A stretch of 40,716 bases of DNA from Planctomyces sp. SH-PL62 (GTDB lineage: Bacteria > Planctomycetota > Planctomycetia > Planctomycetales > Planctomycetaceae). The stretch is from positions 1-40,716 of the forward strand of contig CAMDEA010000004.1 of the NCBI GenBank assembly GCA_945893045.1. The letters are read 5' to 3'. Numbering within the stretch: the stretch's first letter is position 1; each line of letters begins with the position of its first letter. The translations under genes were made by a program, and so were the position numbers. Positions 15,704 through 23,809 of this stretch are shown one piece after another. The notes under the pieces were generated by a model, which worked only from the letters and a program-made list of their open reading frames with translations, did not search any database and was not told where the DNA came from.

Positions 15704-16033
15704 ATGCCATCTTTAGAAGTTTGCATGAGGCACGCCGTGAGTATTATCGACAAGTACCGATTCGAGCATGACAGTGGGATAGGTTGCTCTAACTCCGATT
15801 ACCTCCTGCATCGGACGAGTTGTTGTGGCTCTTTTTGCGTTGAGGATTACGAATTATCGAACCTCTACCTCGACCCTAATGACCTGCACAAGACGGTCAG
15901 CCTATTGGGGGCAAGCGGCGATGATAGTCCATGGCCATGCCCATTCTGTGGAGCCAAAGAATGGGATCTGTGTGAGGTTCAAGAGCTTCGCGATGTGCCT
16001 GATTGTTGGAAGTGGGCGTGCTCAGAACGATGA
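15704..16033 (+). CDS. Cysteine-rich 109-aa protein of unknown function
   Basis: The ATG at 15704 opens 109 residues; a second ATG at 15725 would remove seven. Ten of 109 residues are Cys. Two clusters stand out: HRTSCCGSFCVEDYEL (Cys40, 41, 45) and PCPFCG (Cys79, 82), with Cys101 and Cys106 near the end in CWKWACSER. The second cluster has the CPxCG form of a zinc-ribbon knuckle. No signal peptide or membrane segment is seen, so a cytoplasmic zinc protein is likely. The gene is less GC-biased than pepA, 9 nt upstream, which could mean later acquisition. I do not recognise the family; small immunity or regulatory proteins are possible. Confidence 0.65.
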   Translation: MPSLEVCMRHAVSIIDKYRFEHDSGIGCSNSDYLLHRTSCCGSFCVEDYELSNLYLDPNDLHKTVSLLGASGDDSPWPCPFCGAKEWDLCEVQELRDVPDCWKWACSER

Positions 16034-16095
16034 TGCGAAGACTGTTGAATGAGGCACGACGATGAGCTTTCGTGAAAAACGGAGTTTGATGATTG

Positions 16096-17175
16096 ATGTC
16101 TGATTTTTTCATCTCCGAACGCTTGCACGAGTTTGCCTCTCGCGTCTTCCTGCACTTCGGAGTTCCGCTGCAAGAAGCCAATCAGGCGGCGGACATTCTG
16201 GTGCTCAGTGATCTGCGCGGGATCGACTCGCACGGGATTGCGCGGTTGCGATCGTATGTCAGCATGTTGTCGATCGGGCGGATCAATCCTCGGCCGAACA
16301 TCCGTGTGGTGCGCGAGTCGCTCAGCACGGCGACGGTTGATGGTGACAATGGACTCGGTCTGGTGGTCGGTCCGAAAGCGAATGCGATCGCGATGGACAA
16401 GGCCGATCGTGCCGGGACCGGTTGGGTCGCGGTGCGGCATACGAATCATTACGGCATCGCCGGCTGGTATGTGCTCGAAGCCTTGAAGCGGGAGATGATC
16501 GGTTGGGCGATGACCAACACGACGAAGATCGTCGCGCCGTTGTGGGGAGCCGAGAAGATGCTCGGTACGAACCCGCTGGCGATCGCGTTTCCGGGATTGG
16601 AAGAGCCGCCGATCGTGATCGACATGGCGACACCGGCCGCCGCGTTCGGCAAGATCGAGATGGCGATCCGCACGGATAAGCCGCTCCCCGATGGTTGGGC
16701 CATCGACCGCGACGGGAATCCGACCACCGATCCGCACGCGATGGTCGCTGGAGGCGCGATGCTGCCGCTCGGAGCCGATCGCGAACATGGCGGCCACAAA
16801 GGCTATTGCCTGGGTGCGTTGGTCGATTTGTTATGCGGCCCGCTGAGCGGCGCGAATTGGGGACCATTCACGCCCCCTTTCACGCTGGATCACGCCGAGC
16901 CACCGCGCCGCGTAGGGCAGGGGATCGGTCACTTCTTCGGAGCGATGCGCATCGACGCCTTCATCGACCCGACGGAGTTCAAGCGGCAGATTGACGATTG
17001 GATTCACACCTTTCGAGCCACCAAGCCCGCGCCGGGGACTTCTGGCCCGCTGATTCCTGGCGATCCCGAACGACTCGCCGAAGCCGAACGCCGCATCACC
17101 GGCATCCCATTGGTCCCGGCGGTCATCGAAGACCTGCGCTTCGTTGCTCAGCAAACCGGAGTCGCGTGGGAGTAG
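16096..17175 (+). CDS. Malate/L-lactate dehydrogenase-family NAD(P)-dependent oxidoreductase
   Basis: The ATG at 16096 gives 359 residues; GGAG lies 11 nt upstream. The sequence matches the Ldh/AllD/ComC type, which is unrelated to classical lactate dehydrogenase: DLRGIDSHGIARLRSYV (about 39-55), the catalytic-region RHTNHYGIAGWYVLEAL (about 115-131), MTNTTKIVAPLWGAEKMLGTNPLAIAFP, and GHKGYCLGALVDLL near 235-248. Members reduce 2-oxo acids (malate, ureidoglycolate, 2,3-diketogulonate, sulfolactate) with NAD(P)H in the cytosol. Substrate cannot be set from sequence. It follows the Cys-rich gene and converges on the membrane-protein gene across a repeat. Confidence 0.92.
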   Translation: MSDFFISERLHEFASRVFLHFGVPLQEANQAADILVLSDLRGIDSHGIARLRSYVSMLSIGRINPRPNIRVVRESLSTATVDGDNGLGLVVGPKANAIAMDKADRAGTGWVAVRHTNHYGIAGWYVLEALKREMIGWAMTNTTKIVAPLWGAEKMLGTNPLAIAFPGLEEPPIVIDMATPAAAFGKIEMAIRTDKPLPDGWAIDRDGNPTTDPHAMVAGGAMLPLGADREHGGHKGYCLGALVDLLCGPLSGANWGPFTPPFTLDHAEPPRRVGQGIGHFFGAMRIDAFIDPTEFKRQIDDWIHTFRATKPAPGTSGPLIPGDPERLAEAERRITGIPLVPAVIEDLRFVAQQTGVAWE

Positions 17176-17204
17176 AAAAGCAACGGGGTCGAAGTCATGT
17201 CCTA

Positions 17205-17317
17205 TGAGCGGCTCGGCGCTAGCCGCCGGTGAGGTGCGAGCGATTATCAGGCACTTCTCGACGAAGCCGACAATCCCATCCGCCGTGACTTACCGGCGGC
17301 TAGCGCCGTGCCGCTCA
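17205..17317. repeat. Inverted repeat, TGAGCGGCACGGCGC family (copy 1)
   Basis: 26-bp arms at 17205-17230 and 17292-17317 are reverse complements with one mismatch. It lies between convergent genes, 29 nt past the dehydrogenase stop and 18 nt past the stop of the minus-strand membrane protein. Copies 2 and 3 are at 20527-20605 and 22959-23037. Confidence 0.9.
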
Positions 17318-17335
17318 CAACCGACGCAACAGCGT

Positions 17336-18211
17336 TCACGCGAGGAACGCCAAACTGCCAAGCATCAGCGCCGCGGAAGTGCCAACAATGATGGCTCGAC
17401 GGCGACCGTTCCACGCGGCATCGAGCCGCAGCGCGAACGCGATCAACGCGGCGGCAGCAGTGCTCCAAACGCTCCAGCCGGTCAGCGTGCGCAGTCGAGC
17501 CGCCACGGCAGCTTGCCGCCACGGCTCGGCAAATCGCTGGCCAAGCTGAGGACTGAGTTCCACCCGCAACCAGACTTGGTGCATCGGGTAATCCTTCATC
17601 GCACCGAAGTCATGCCGGCTGATTTCCTCGGAGCGTTCTCGGATCGCTTGTTGTCGCACCAATTCACGTTGAACCTGAGCGCACTGACCGACTCCGCTGG
17701 GATCGAAGTGGCGATAATGTCGCGCGGCCGCTTGACCCGCTTCATCGAAGGCGTGCAGTTCCGCCTCTTCGAGCGTCGCGAACCGGCCGCTCTTCACGAC
17801 CACGAACGTCTTCGCGCCGTCGACTTGCGACGGCTTTCGAGTCCATTCGGGAAGCTCGGAATTCGTCGAGACTGGCAGCGCATCCGCGACCGAAGGCTTT
17901 TCCATCTCAGGTAACGCTGGCTCTAACCGTGGAGATGCCACTTGGATTTCGTCGTCATGTTTCGTCCACTGCCATTGGACGGGGCCGGTTTCGACTCTGC
18001 CGCGGCTCAAGAAAACTCCCCCGAAGATGACCATCGTGACAGCGACCGCAACGAACACCGCCAGAATCTTGCTCAGAACTTGATTCCCCTGCGGAGATCG
18101 TCGCAGCTCAAACAGAACGGCGACGACGGCCCCCACCACGATCACTAAGACCAACAGCAGCGACAAGAGGCCAACGGACCATTGGTCATTCGGTGGTGAA
18201 ACGGAATTCAT
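17336..18211 (-). CDS. Membrane protein of unknown function next to a kinase gene
   Basis: I chose the ATG at 18211 (291 residues; AAAGGG upstream). Two membrane helices open the protein (about 11-34 and 48-69) and two close it (about 245-265 and 270-291). Between them lies a soluble domain of about 170 residues with TFVVVKSGRFATLEEAELHAFDEA and RERSEEISRHDFGAM. I recognise no family. It starts 48 nt after the kinase stop on the same strand, so co-expression is likely and it may be a substrate, sensor or partner of the kinase; this is positional inference. Confidence 0.75.
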   Translation of the reverse strand: MNSVSPPNDQWSVGLLSLLLVLVIVVGAVVAVLFELRRSPQGNQVLSKILAVFVAVAVTMVIFGGVFLSRGRVETGPVQWQWTKHDDEIQVASPRLEPALPEMEKPSVADALPVSTNSELPEWTRKPSQVDGAKTFVVVKSGRFATLEEAELHAFDEAGQAAARHYRHFDPSGVGQCAQVQRELVRQQAIRERSEEISRHDFGAMKDYPMHQVWLRVELSPQLGQRFAEPWRQAAVAARLRTLTGWSVWSTAAAALIAFALRLDAAWNGRRRAIIVGTSAALMLGSLAFLA

Positions 18212-18259
18212 CGCAAGACCCTTTGAAATCTGAGATCTCAAATTTGAAATTTGAAATCA

Positions 18260-20431
18260 TCACCGCCGCTGTTCTCTCGGCGTCCAAACCGCCGCGAGTT
18301 GCACGACGCTCGACAAGCTGGCGGCCCAGACCGTGCCCCACAAGACCGGGAAGCCCCATGCGAAGGCGGCTCCCGATCCGATCAGCGCGGTCAGACAGAC
18401 GGAGAGGACTCGGAAGCGGTGCGGACGGAACGAGTCAGTCTGCCACCACCAGCGGCGAAGGCCGAACAGTGTCGCGAAGAACGCGATGTAACTTTCCGCC
18501 AACAACTGCCGAGAATCGCTCGACGGCGACGCGCCGGTCATCGACAGCAAGCTTTGCTGTGTGGACGAAACGTCGGACAGCGAGCCGATCATGAGCCAGC
18601 CATCGAGCTGAAACAGTGCGACGCCGACCACCATGCCGACACCGGCCAGCAACATCCGGTCGATGTAGCGCTCGCGCGGCAAACCTTCGCGGAGCTTGCC
18701 GAGGATCAGCAAGCTCCACGAACCGAGCAGCGTGCCGATCGCGAAGTGACCGATCAACGCGGTCGAGCCGAAGAACTGCTCGACATTCGCCAGCACCGCT
18801 GTCACCACGGCCGTCGCCAATCCAGCGGTCGCTAACGAACCACTCAACTCCGTCAGTCGTCGCCGCCACGAAATCTCTCGCACGCTATTCGGGCTGACCA
18901 CTCGATAGGCCGCTCGGAATGGAGCAACGTCTGGCGTTCGACCGGCGCGATCGGTGGAATTCGGCGAAGGCGGACCAAACAGCCGATCGAACCCGCGCGA
19001 GATCATTCGAAACATCTCGAAGATCGCAACGCTGCCAATCAAGAACCAGACCAGCGTCGTTTCGTGGCCGATCCGCGCGAAATTCATTCCCGGCCAGTAC
19101 CTCATCGTGAAGAGGAAAAACGTGGCCGCAGCCAACCAAGCCAACAGCGGATGCGCCTGCACCGACTTCTTCAATCCGCTGACATAGGCACCGCACGCAT
19201 AGCAGAAGGTGTCCCATCCCGATTTCGGCGGCGCGGGCTTAGCAAACGGACTCGGTCTTGGAGCCGGCTTGTTGCTTGCCGCTGGTTGCTCAAACGGTTG
19301 CGTGTCGGCGTAATCCAGCGTCGGCAGTCGGGGCGTCGCCAAGTTGCGGAACTTGGCGGCGATCGCCGTCATCGACGAGAGCGTTCCCTCCGCCGAATAG
19401 TCCCAGCAACGCTCGTCATGGACGAATGCGTTGGACCGAATCGCTTGAGCCTGCCGCAGCAACTCTTCGACCTCCAACTGCTTCCGGCCCCAGGTGCGGT
19501 CACGATCGGCGGCGTTCTCCAGCTCACGAGCTTTGTCGAGCAGTCCGCGCAGTTGCGAACAAATCCTGAGTCGCTCGGCATGAATCTCTTGGTAGTCGGC
19601 ACCGTTTTGCTCGACGACGGGAGACGGTTCACTCACTTCGCCACGAGACGCGTTCCGGAAGTGCCGAGCGAGTTCGAGCACATCGCTCGTGCGTCGCTGC
19701 GGATCTTTCTCCAACGCAGCCTCGAACACCACGCGCAGGTTGGGCGGGATCGCGCCGAGATTCGGTCGCTCGGTCAGATGCTTCATCAAGATCTCGGCGG
19801 TCGTCTCGCCATCGAACGGCACTTTGCCGGTGAGCAGCTCGAAGAGGATAATGGCCAGCGAGTAGACATCGACCTCTTTCCCATATCGCCCCTTCGCGAC
19901 TTCGGGGGCCATGTAATAAACGGTGCCGACGCTCTGCGTGTGCGCGGAACGTCGGCTGGGAGCGATGAACTTCGACAGGCCGACGTCGCCGACTTTCACG
20001 ACACCGTTCTCGCGAAAGATGTTCGCCGGCTTCAGATCGCGATGCACGATGCCTCGGTCGTGCAGGTAGCCGATCCCCGCTGCGATGCCGTCCAACCAAG
20101 CCAGCACATCTTCCAGCGGCAAGCCCTGCGGCGCTTCGTGAATGACTTTGTCGAGCGTTTTGCCGCCGACGTACTCCATCACGATCCAGTGGTCGGCGTC
20201 GCGGTCCTGCTTGATGTCGAACAGCGTGACCAGATTCGTGTGCTTGAGGTTCAAGCACTGAGTGACTCCGCGCAGCTCGATTTCGAGGTTCTCTTGCAGC
20301 AGCTTGATCGCGACTTCTTTCCCGGAATCGCTCAGCGCGTAGTACACCTCACCGAAGCCACCGCGCGCGATGGCTCGCTTGATCGTGTACCCGTCGAGCG
20401 GTCTTGATTCCGGACCGAACGTGAACTTCAT
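18260..20431 (-). CDS. Ser/Thr protein kinase with multi-pass C-terminal membrane region
   Basis: I chose the ATG at 20431 (723 residues), where the kinase domain begins; the frame extends to 20581 but reads a repeat. Kinase landmarks: Gly-loop RGGFGEVY (23-30), ATP Lys K43, catalytic HRD (130-132) with N137, then D149-V-G151 where most kinases have DFG, and the APE in YYMAPEVAKG. An acidic/helical linker (about 285-400) follows, then about seven hydrophobic segments (about 450-715), such as LAWLAAATFFLFTM and LVWFLIGSVAIFEMF. The layout is the reverse of receptor-like bacterial kinases with one helix. It would phosphorylate cytoplasmic targets; the FHA gene directly upstream encodes a phospho-Thr reader type domain. 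Confidence 0.93.
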   Translation of the reverse strand: MKFTFGPESRPLDGYTIKRAIARGGFGEVYYALSDSGKEVAIKLLQENLEIELRGVTQCLNLKHTNLVTLFDIKQDRDADHWIVMEYVGGKTLDKVIHEAPQGLPLEDVLAWLDGIAAGIGYLHDRGIVHRDLKPANIFRENGVVKVGDVGLSKFIAPSRRSAHTQSVGTVYYMAPEVAKGRYGKEVDVYSLAIILFELLTGKVPFDGETTAEILMKHLTERPNLGAIPPNLRVVFEAALEKDPQRRTSDVLELARHFRNASRGEVSEPSPVVEQNGADYQEIHAERLRICSQLRGLLDKARELENAADRDRTWGRKQLEVEELLRQAQAIRSNAFVHDERCWDYSAEGTLSSMTAIAAKFRNLATPRLPTLDYADTQPFEQPAASNKPAPRPSPFAKPAPPKSGWDTFCYACGAYVSGLKKSVQAHPLLAWLAAATFFLFTMRYWPGMNFARIGHETTLVWFLIGSVAIFEMFRMISRGFDRLFGPPSPNSTDRAGRTPDVAPFRAAYRVVSPNSVREISWRRRLTELSGSLATAGLATAVVTAVLANVEQFFGSTALIGHFAIGTLLGSWSLLILGKLREGLPRERYIDRMLLAGVGMVVGVALFQLDGWLMIGSLSDVSSTQQSLLSMTGASPSSDSRQLLAESYIAFFATLFGLRRWWWQTDSFRPHRFRVLSVCLTALIGSGAAFAWGFPVLWGTVWAASLSSVVQLAAVWTPREQRR

Positions 20432-20526
20432 GGCGTCGTTGCCTTCGAGGAGTCTGTCCCTCGCCGTATCTCGTGCCGCGTCATTCGCCGCACGGGCGGA
20501 AATCTTAACCACGCAGAACGATTGAG

Positions 20527-20605
20527 TGAGCGGCACGGCGCTAGCCGCCGGTTTTCGCGTGGGAAATCGCTTCCACGACACCGGTGGCTAGCGCCATTCC
20601 GCTCA
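20527..20605. repeat. Inverted repeat, TGAGCGGCACGGCGC family (copy 2)
   Basis: 26-bp arms at 20527-20552 and 20580-20605 pair with a few mismatches. The element lies 6 nt past the stop of the FHA gene (20612-20614) and before the kinase start. Confidence 0.9.
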
Positions 20606-20611
20606 AAGACC

Positions 20612-21292
20612 TCATTCGTGTCCGTGAAAAACTGCACCGCGCTCTTCGATTCGAAACCGTAAGTCATCACCCGACACGACATCGCCGGATCGCAACCGCT
20701 TGCCGCTCCCCAAACGATCGCCGTTGACGGTCAACTCCAGCCGCGAGCGACACCACAACTCCTCCTGCTGCCGAACAAGCATGACCTGCCCCGGCCAATC
20801 CGGGCAGACGATGTGATTCTCATCTCCTGGGCCGAGCAAGCAGGTGTCCGCCAACAGGACTAAGCCATCGACGGTTTGCGTCGGCCGATGATCGCTGACG
20901 AAATCCAGCCGCGCCGAAAGGCTCAATGCGGAAGGCTGGCGAAACTGCCACCGCACACTGCGGCCAAGTTCGATCAACGCTCCATCGGCAAGCGTCGCTC
21001 GCTCAAGCACTTCCCGGCCGGAGACTCGTGCCGCCCCGTGAGCCTCCAGCAAATAGCCTTCCCCCGTGCGAACGATCGTCGCGTGCCGCCGCTTCAAGTC
21101 CGAAAGGATCGCGATGTCCGCCGTCTCTCGCGGATGCGGCGGCTTGGACGACGGCGAGCCTGGTCCACCGATCGTGACACGTTCCACCTGGCTGATCCAA
21201 AAGCAGCCGATCCCGTCGATCCACACGACGGACATCGCCCCGTGCGTCTCGGAGCGAGTGGCGATCAGTGGATGACGGAAAAAGCCGAGCAT
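20612..21292 (-). CDS. FHA-domain protein
   Basis: The ATG at 21292 gives 226 residues; a start at 21235 (MSVVWIDGIG) is an alternative, since many relatives begin near the WIDG segment. The FHA pattern is visible: VTIGGPGSP, then DIAILSDLKRRHATIVRTGEGYLLEA (Ser/Arg/His block), VSGREVLERATLADGALIELG and WQFRQPS. A second, weaker block (HIVCPDWPGQVMLVRQQEELWC to GDRLGSGKRLRSGD) repeats the FHA strand order, so it may be a double-FHA protein. FHA domains bind phosphothreonine peptides. The gene lies 180 bp upstream of the kinase on the same strand, which suggests kinase-reader pairing. Confidence 0.8.
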   Translation of the reverse strand: MLGFFRHPLIATRSETHGAMSVVWIDGIGCFWISQVERVTIGGPGSPSSKPPHPRETADIAILSDLKRRHATIVRTGEGYLLEAHGAARVSGREVLERATLADGALIELGRSVRWQFRQPSALSLSARLDFVSDHRPTQTVDGLVLLADTCLLGPGDENHIVCPDWPGQVMLVRQQEELWCRSRLELTVNGDRLGSGKRLRSGDVVSGDDLRFRIEERGAVFHGHE

Positions 21293-21298
21293 GATGGT

Positions 21299-21445
21299 GG
21301 GATTGCAAATTGCAAAATGAAAATTGCAAATTTCAAATTGACGGGACAGACCACCGGAGACAGCGATCGAAATAGCGCGGCATACGTTCGCCAACGCATC
21401 CAATTCTCAATTTGCTCCGCCGGGGCGGATGCAATTTGCAATCCC
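21299..21445. repeat. AT-rich inverted repeat with GGGATTGCAAATTGCA arms
   Basis: 16-bp perfect arms at 21299-21314 and 21430-21445 enclose 115 bp that include further CAAATT-type low-complexity runs. It lies 10 nt past the stop of the coiled-coil gene and just before the FHA start, so it could influence both. Confidence 0.8.
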
Positions 21446-21455
21446 ATTCCCACCA

Positions 21456-22283
21456 CTACGGCTTGAGCGCATCCAAATTCACAACCTTCACCTCGGCCTT
21501 AACCGCTTCCGTTTGAGTTGTGAAGTACGACTCGATCTGGGATTCCAGATCTTTCGGAGCCGTGTTCTTGGGTTCGATCGGGATTAAGTCGGTCAGCTTG
21601 CCGTCGGTGGCCATGACCTTTTCGCGGACGTCGATCTGCTTGTTGAGTTCGCGGATCAGCTTCTTGGCACGAGTCAATTCGCTGTCGTCGATGCTGACGG
21701 TGCTGATGGTCTCAGCCGCTTGAACGGATTTGAGCCGGGCTTCGAGCTGTTCCAATTGCAGTTCCAAATCCGTCTTGGCGGCGAGCATGTTGTCGAGCTT
21801 CTCGCGATTGGCCTTCAACGCCGCTTGCCGAGCGTCCAGGATTTTCTGTTCGCGCTTCAGCGTGTCTTCGGAGATCTTGAACCGCTCGAACCGCTTGGCC
21901 AAATCGGTGCGAACTTGCTCGGCCGAGTACGTCTGACCGGCGATCGCGAAGCTCGTCTTGCCCGACTTCAGTTCCGAACCGCGCCACTGAATCGCATCCT
22001 TCTGAGTCGCCAGTTCCGTCTGCTTGCGAGTCATCTCGGCGGTGAGCTGATCGACATCGACCTCTTGCTCGGCGATGACGTGCATGCAATTGCGGATGTC
22101 GGGGACGAGGTTCTCGACCAACTCGCGGGCGCGAGCGACCTCGAATTCGACCGGCACCTCCTTCTTCACCGTCTGCCGGACCGAGTTGCCCCAGGTCCGC
22201 ACATAACTCATGACATCCCGTCCAAAGACAAACGACGTCAATACTCCCATTGCCGCCACGCCATAAGCCGCTTGCTTGATCAT
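21456..22283 (-). CDS. Coiled-coil protein with N-terminal hydrophobic segment
   Basis: The ATG at 22283 (275 residues) has GGAG 8 nt upstream. A short hydrophobic stretch opens the protein (IKQAAYGVAAMGVLTSFVFG), then a basic patch, then almost continuous coiled coil from about 45 to 230, rich in Glu, Lys, Leu and Arg (for example ELATQKDAIQWRGSELKSG and LELQLEQLEARLKSVQ). The tail is acidic and Lys/Thr-rich. The shape recalls PspA/IM30-like membrane-remodelling proteins, but I see no specific signature and do not assign it. It is in line with the FHA and kinase genes on the same strand. Confidence 0.75.
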   Translation of the reverse strand: MIKQAAYGVAAMGVLTSFVFGRDVMSYVRTWGNSVRQTVKKEVPVEFEVARARELVENLVPDIRNCMHVIAEQEVDVDQLTAEMTRKQTELATQKDAIQWRGSELKSGKTSFAIAGQTYSAEQVRTDLAKRFERFKISEDTLKREQKILDARQAALKANREKLDNMLAAKTDLELQLEQLEARLKSVQAAETISTVSIDDSELTRAKKLIRELNKQIDVREKVMATDGKLTDLIPIEPKNTAPKDLESQIESYFTTQTEAVKAEVKVVNLDALKP

Positions 22284-22439
22284 CGCCAGGTCTCCGATTC
22301 ACCGAGGCCAAAGAAAATTCGCAGGCCAGAACGGCCTCAACGGGAGTGATTCGGCGGTCGGCGGAAAACTTTGAGGCGAATGTTCAAAAAATGAATTTGG
22401 CGAGCGGGGCGGCGTCAGCATGTTTTTTCTTGGCCGTGA

Positions 22440-22841
22440 TCAATCGCGATACGTCGCGAACGCGTTCGGCGTCTCCCACAGCGAGACCTCGACGACCGGG
22501 AAACCCTGCGATTTCGTGAACTCAAAGATCGTCTTGGCGATGTTCTCGGCCGTCGGATTGACCGGCAGGATGAACAACGGCTCGCCGAGTTGCTGCAAAT
22601 AGGGCAGGGCGGGGTCGTTCTCGTGCAGGATCATGCGGTGATCGAGTTGCTCGTCGATCCAAGTCCGGACGACTTTCTTGATGTCGGAAAAGTCCATCAG
22701 CATTCCGCGCGAATCCAGCTCTTCGCCGGCCAGGACGATGACGGCAGTTCCGTTGTGCCCATGCAGGTTGCGGCACTTGCCGGCGTAATTCAGCAACCGG
22801 TGGCCGTAGCAGAATTCGATGTGTTTCGAGACCTGAAACAT
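22440..22841 (-). CDS. queD: 6-carboxytetrahydropterin/6-pyruvoyl-tetrahydropterin synthase family (QueD/PTPS)
   Basis: I chose the ATG at 22841 (133 residues) with AAAGG upstream. The T-fold enzyme converts dihydroneopterin triphosphate to a tetrahydropterin, in the queuosine route or in pterin synthesis. Zinc ligands are H14, H27 and H29 (GHR and LHGHN). The catalytic Cys is C23 in KCRNLHGH. D67-H68 (in QLDHRM) and E123 (in LWETP) are the remaining active-site residues, and the family block PTAENIA is at 96-102. No neighbouring queuosine genes are seen in the window, so the queD symbol rests on the Cys-containing motif alone. Confidence 0.9.
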   Translation of the reverse strand: MFQVSKHIEFCYGHRLLNYAGKCRNLHGHNGTAVIVLAGEELDSRGMLMDFSDIKKVVRTWIDEQLDHRMILHENDPALPYLQQLGEPLFILPVNPTAENIAKTIFEFTKSQGFPVVEVSLWETPNAFATYRD

Positions 22842-22958
22842 GGTGGCGCGCCTTTGGAACGTCGTCGTTTGTGTGTCGTTCAAGAAGTCCCCCACACACT
22901 AACCCGCGGCGTCAGCGAGGGCGAGGGAATCGAGAGTCCGCCGGTGAACCACTCGCTT

Positions 22959-23037
22959 TGAGCGGTATGGCGCTAGCCACCGGTTTTGTGATGTCGATGT
23001 CGCACGCAATCACCGGCGGCTAGCGCCGTGCCGCTCA
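22959..23037. repeat. Inverted repeat, TGAGCGGCACGGCGC family (copy 3)
   Basis: 26-bp arms at 22959-22984 and 23012-23037. The first three bases of the minus-strand arm, TGA, are the stop codon of the SGNH-like gene (23035-23037). Confidence 0.9.
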
Positions 23038-23748
23038 GTCACGTGGCGACAACGCCTCGACGACTTGCCGCGCGAGTTCCACATGCCCGCGCACGTTCGG
23101 CAGTTGCCCGCCCGCCGACCACCAATCGGGTTCGGAGTCGGCCTGAGCCAATCGTTCCTCGAACTGCGACCAATGGTCGATCAGTGCGACGTTTCGCTCG
23201 GCGGCCACATCGCGAACAATTCCGGCATACAGCGACAAGCTCTTCGAGTCGGCCTTGCGATCCGGCCGAGCGGTTGGCGGCGTTTGCAGAATTAACGCCG
23301 TCTTCGTCTCGGCCAGAGCGTCGATGATCTCATTCAGCAGTTCGCGAAATCGAGCACGTCCCGCCGAACCGCTCGCCGCATCCGCCGAACCGAGCATCAA
23401 AAAGACAACCTCCGGCCCGAAGCGAGTCACTCGCCAATCGAGCGTCTTCAAGAAGTTCTCCGCTCGTGAATTCGGCACGCCCGTGTTGACGACGACGTCC
23501 AGCAATCGCCGCAGTTTGTTTCGCAGATGATCGCCGAAGTGCTCCGAAAACGTCCGGCCCGCACCGGTCTGACCCGCTCCCTGCACGACGGTGTCGCCCG
23601 TGAAAACCCAGGTTGCTGATCGTGTCCCTTCGAGGATCGCCCGCGCCTTCTCCAGGCCGCCTCCGATCGCTTCGGCTTGCTCACGCTGGCTGGCGTGCTG
23701 CATCACCATCAGGTGGCGGGGATCAACGGCTCGACGGGTAAAGGGCAT
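23035..23748 (-). CDS. SGNH/GDSL-fold protein lacking catalytic residues
   Basis: The 237 residues start at ATG 23748. The fold is the SGNH hydrolase type seen in secreted or cytoplasmic esterases: block I VFTGDTVVQGAG (normally GDS), block III LMLGSADA (normally GxND) and a late PNVRGHVELA segment (normally DxxHP..GH). T53 replaces the nucleophile Ser, A122 replaces the oxyanion Asn, and the catalytic Asp and His positions read G213 and L216. The surrounding family landmarks (INTG-like VVNTG, DWRVTRFGPEVV, ILQTPP, LIDHW) are kept, so the protein probably folds but is not an ordinary esterase. It may bind carbohydrate or acyl groups. Confidence 0.85.
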   Translation of the reverse strand: MPFTRRAVDPRHLMVMQHASQREQAEAIGGGLEKARAILEGTRSATWVFTGDTVVQGAGQTGAGRTFSEHFGDHLRNKLRRLLDVVVNTGVPNSRAENFLKTLDWRVTRFGPEVVFLMLGSADAASGSAGRARFRELLNEIIDALAETKTALILQTPPTARPDRKADSKSLSLYAGIVRDVAAERNVALIDHWSQFEERLAQADSEPDWWSAGGQLPNVRGHVELARQVVEALSPRD

Positions 23749-23788
23749 GAGGCTCGCTCGGAGAAAACGTAGTGCAGAAGCACGGGAA

Positions 23789-23809
23789 CCCCTGAGACAA
23801 GCTCAGGGG
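23789..23809. terminator. Small hairpin in the divergent spacer
   Basis: CCCCTGAG (23789-23796) pairs with CTCAGGGG (23802-23809) around a 5-nt loop. There is no U-run, so it is only a possible structure; it lies in the spacer between the divergent SGNH-like and formamidase genes. Confidence 0.4.

Noticed and set aside
18212..18259. AT-rich repeated AAATTTGAAATTT run between kinase and membrane-protein genes
   Set aside because: It is a short low-complexity stretch, without clear arms or a loop; similar runs occur near 3780-3800 and 21300-21350, so it is not called as a separate element.
19064..20407. A 447-aa plus-strand frame opposite the kinase gene
   Set aside because: It mirrors the kinase frame in the antisense direction; no motif is seen in it and the kinase motifs on the other strand are complete.
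20428..20682. An 84-aa minus-strand frame between the FHA and kinase genes
   Set aside because: It translates the TGAGCGG repeat and the end of the FHA gene in another frame, with no start signal.
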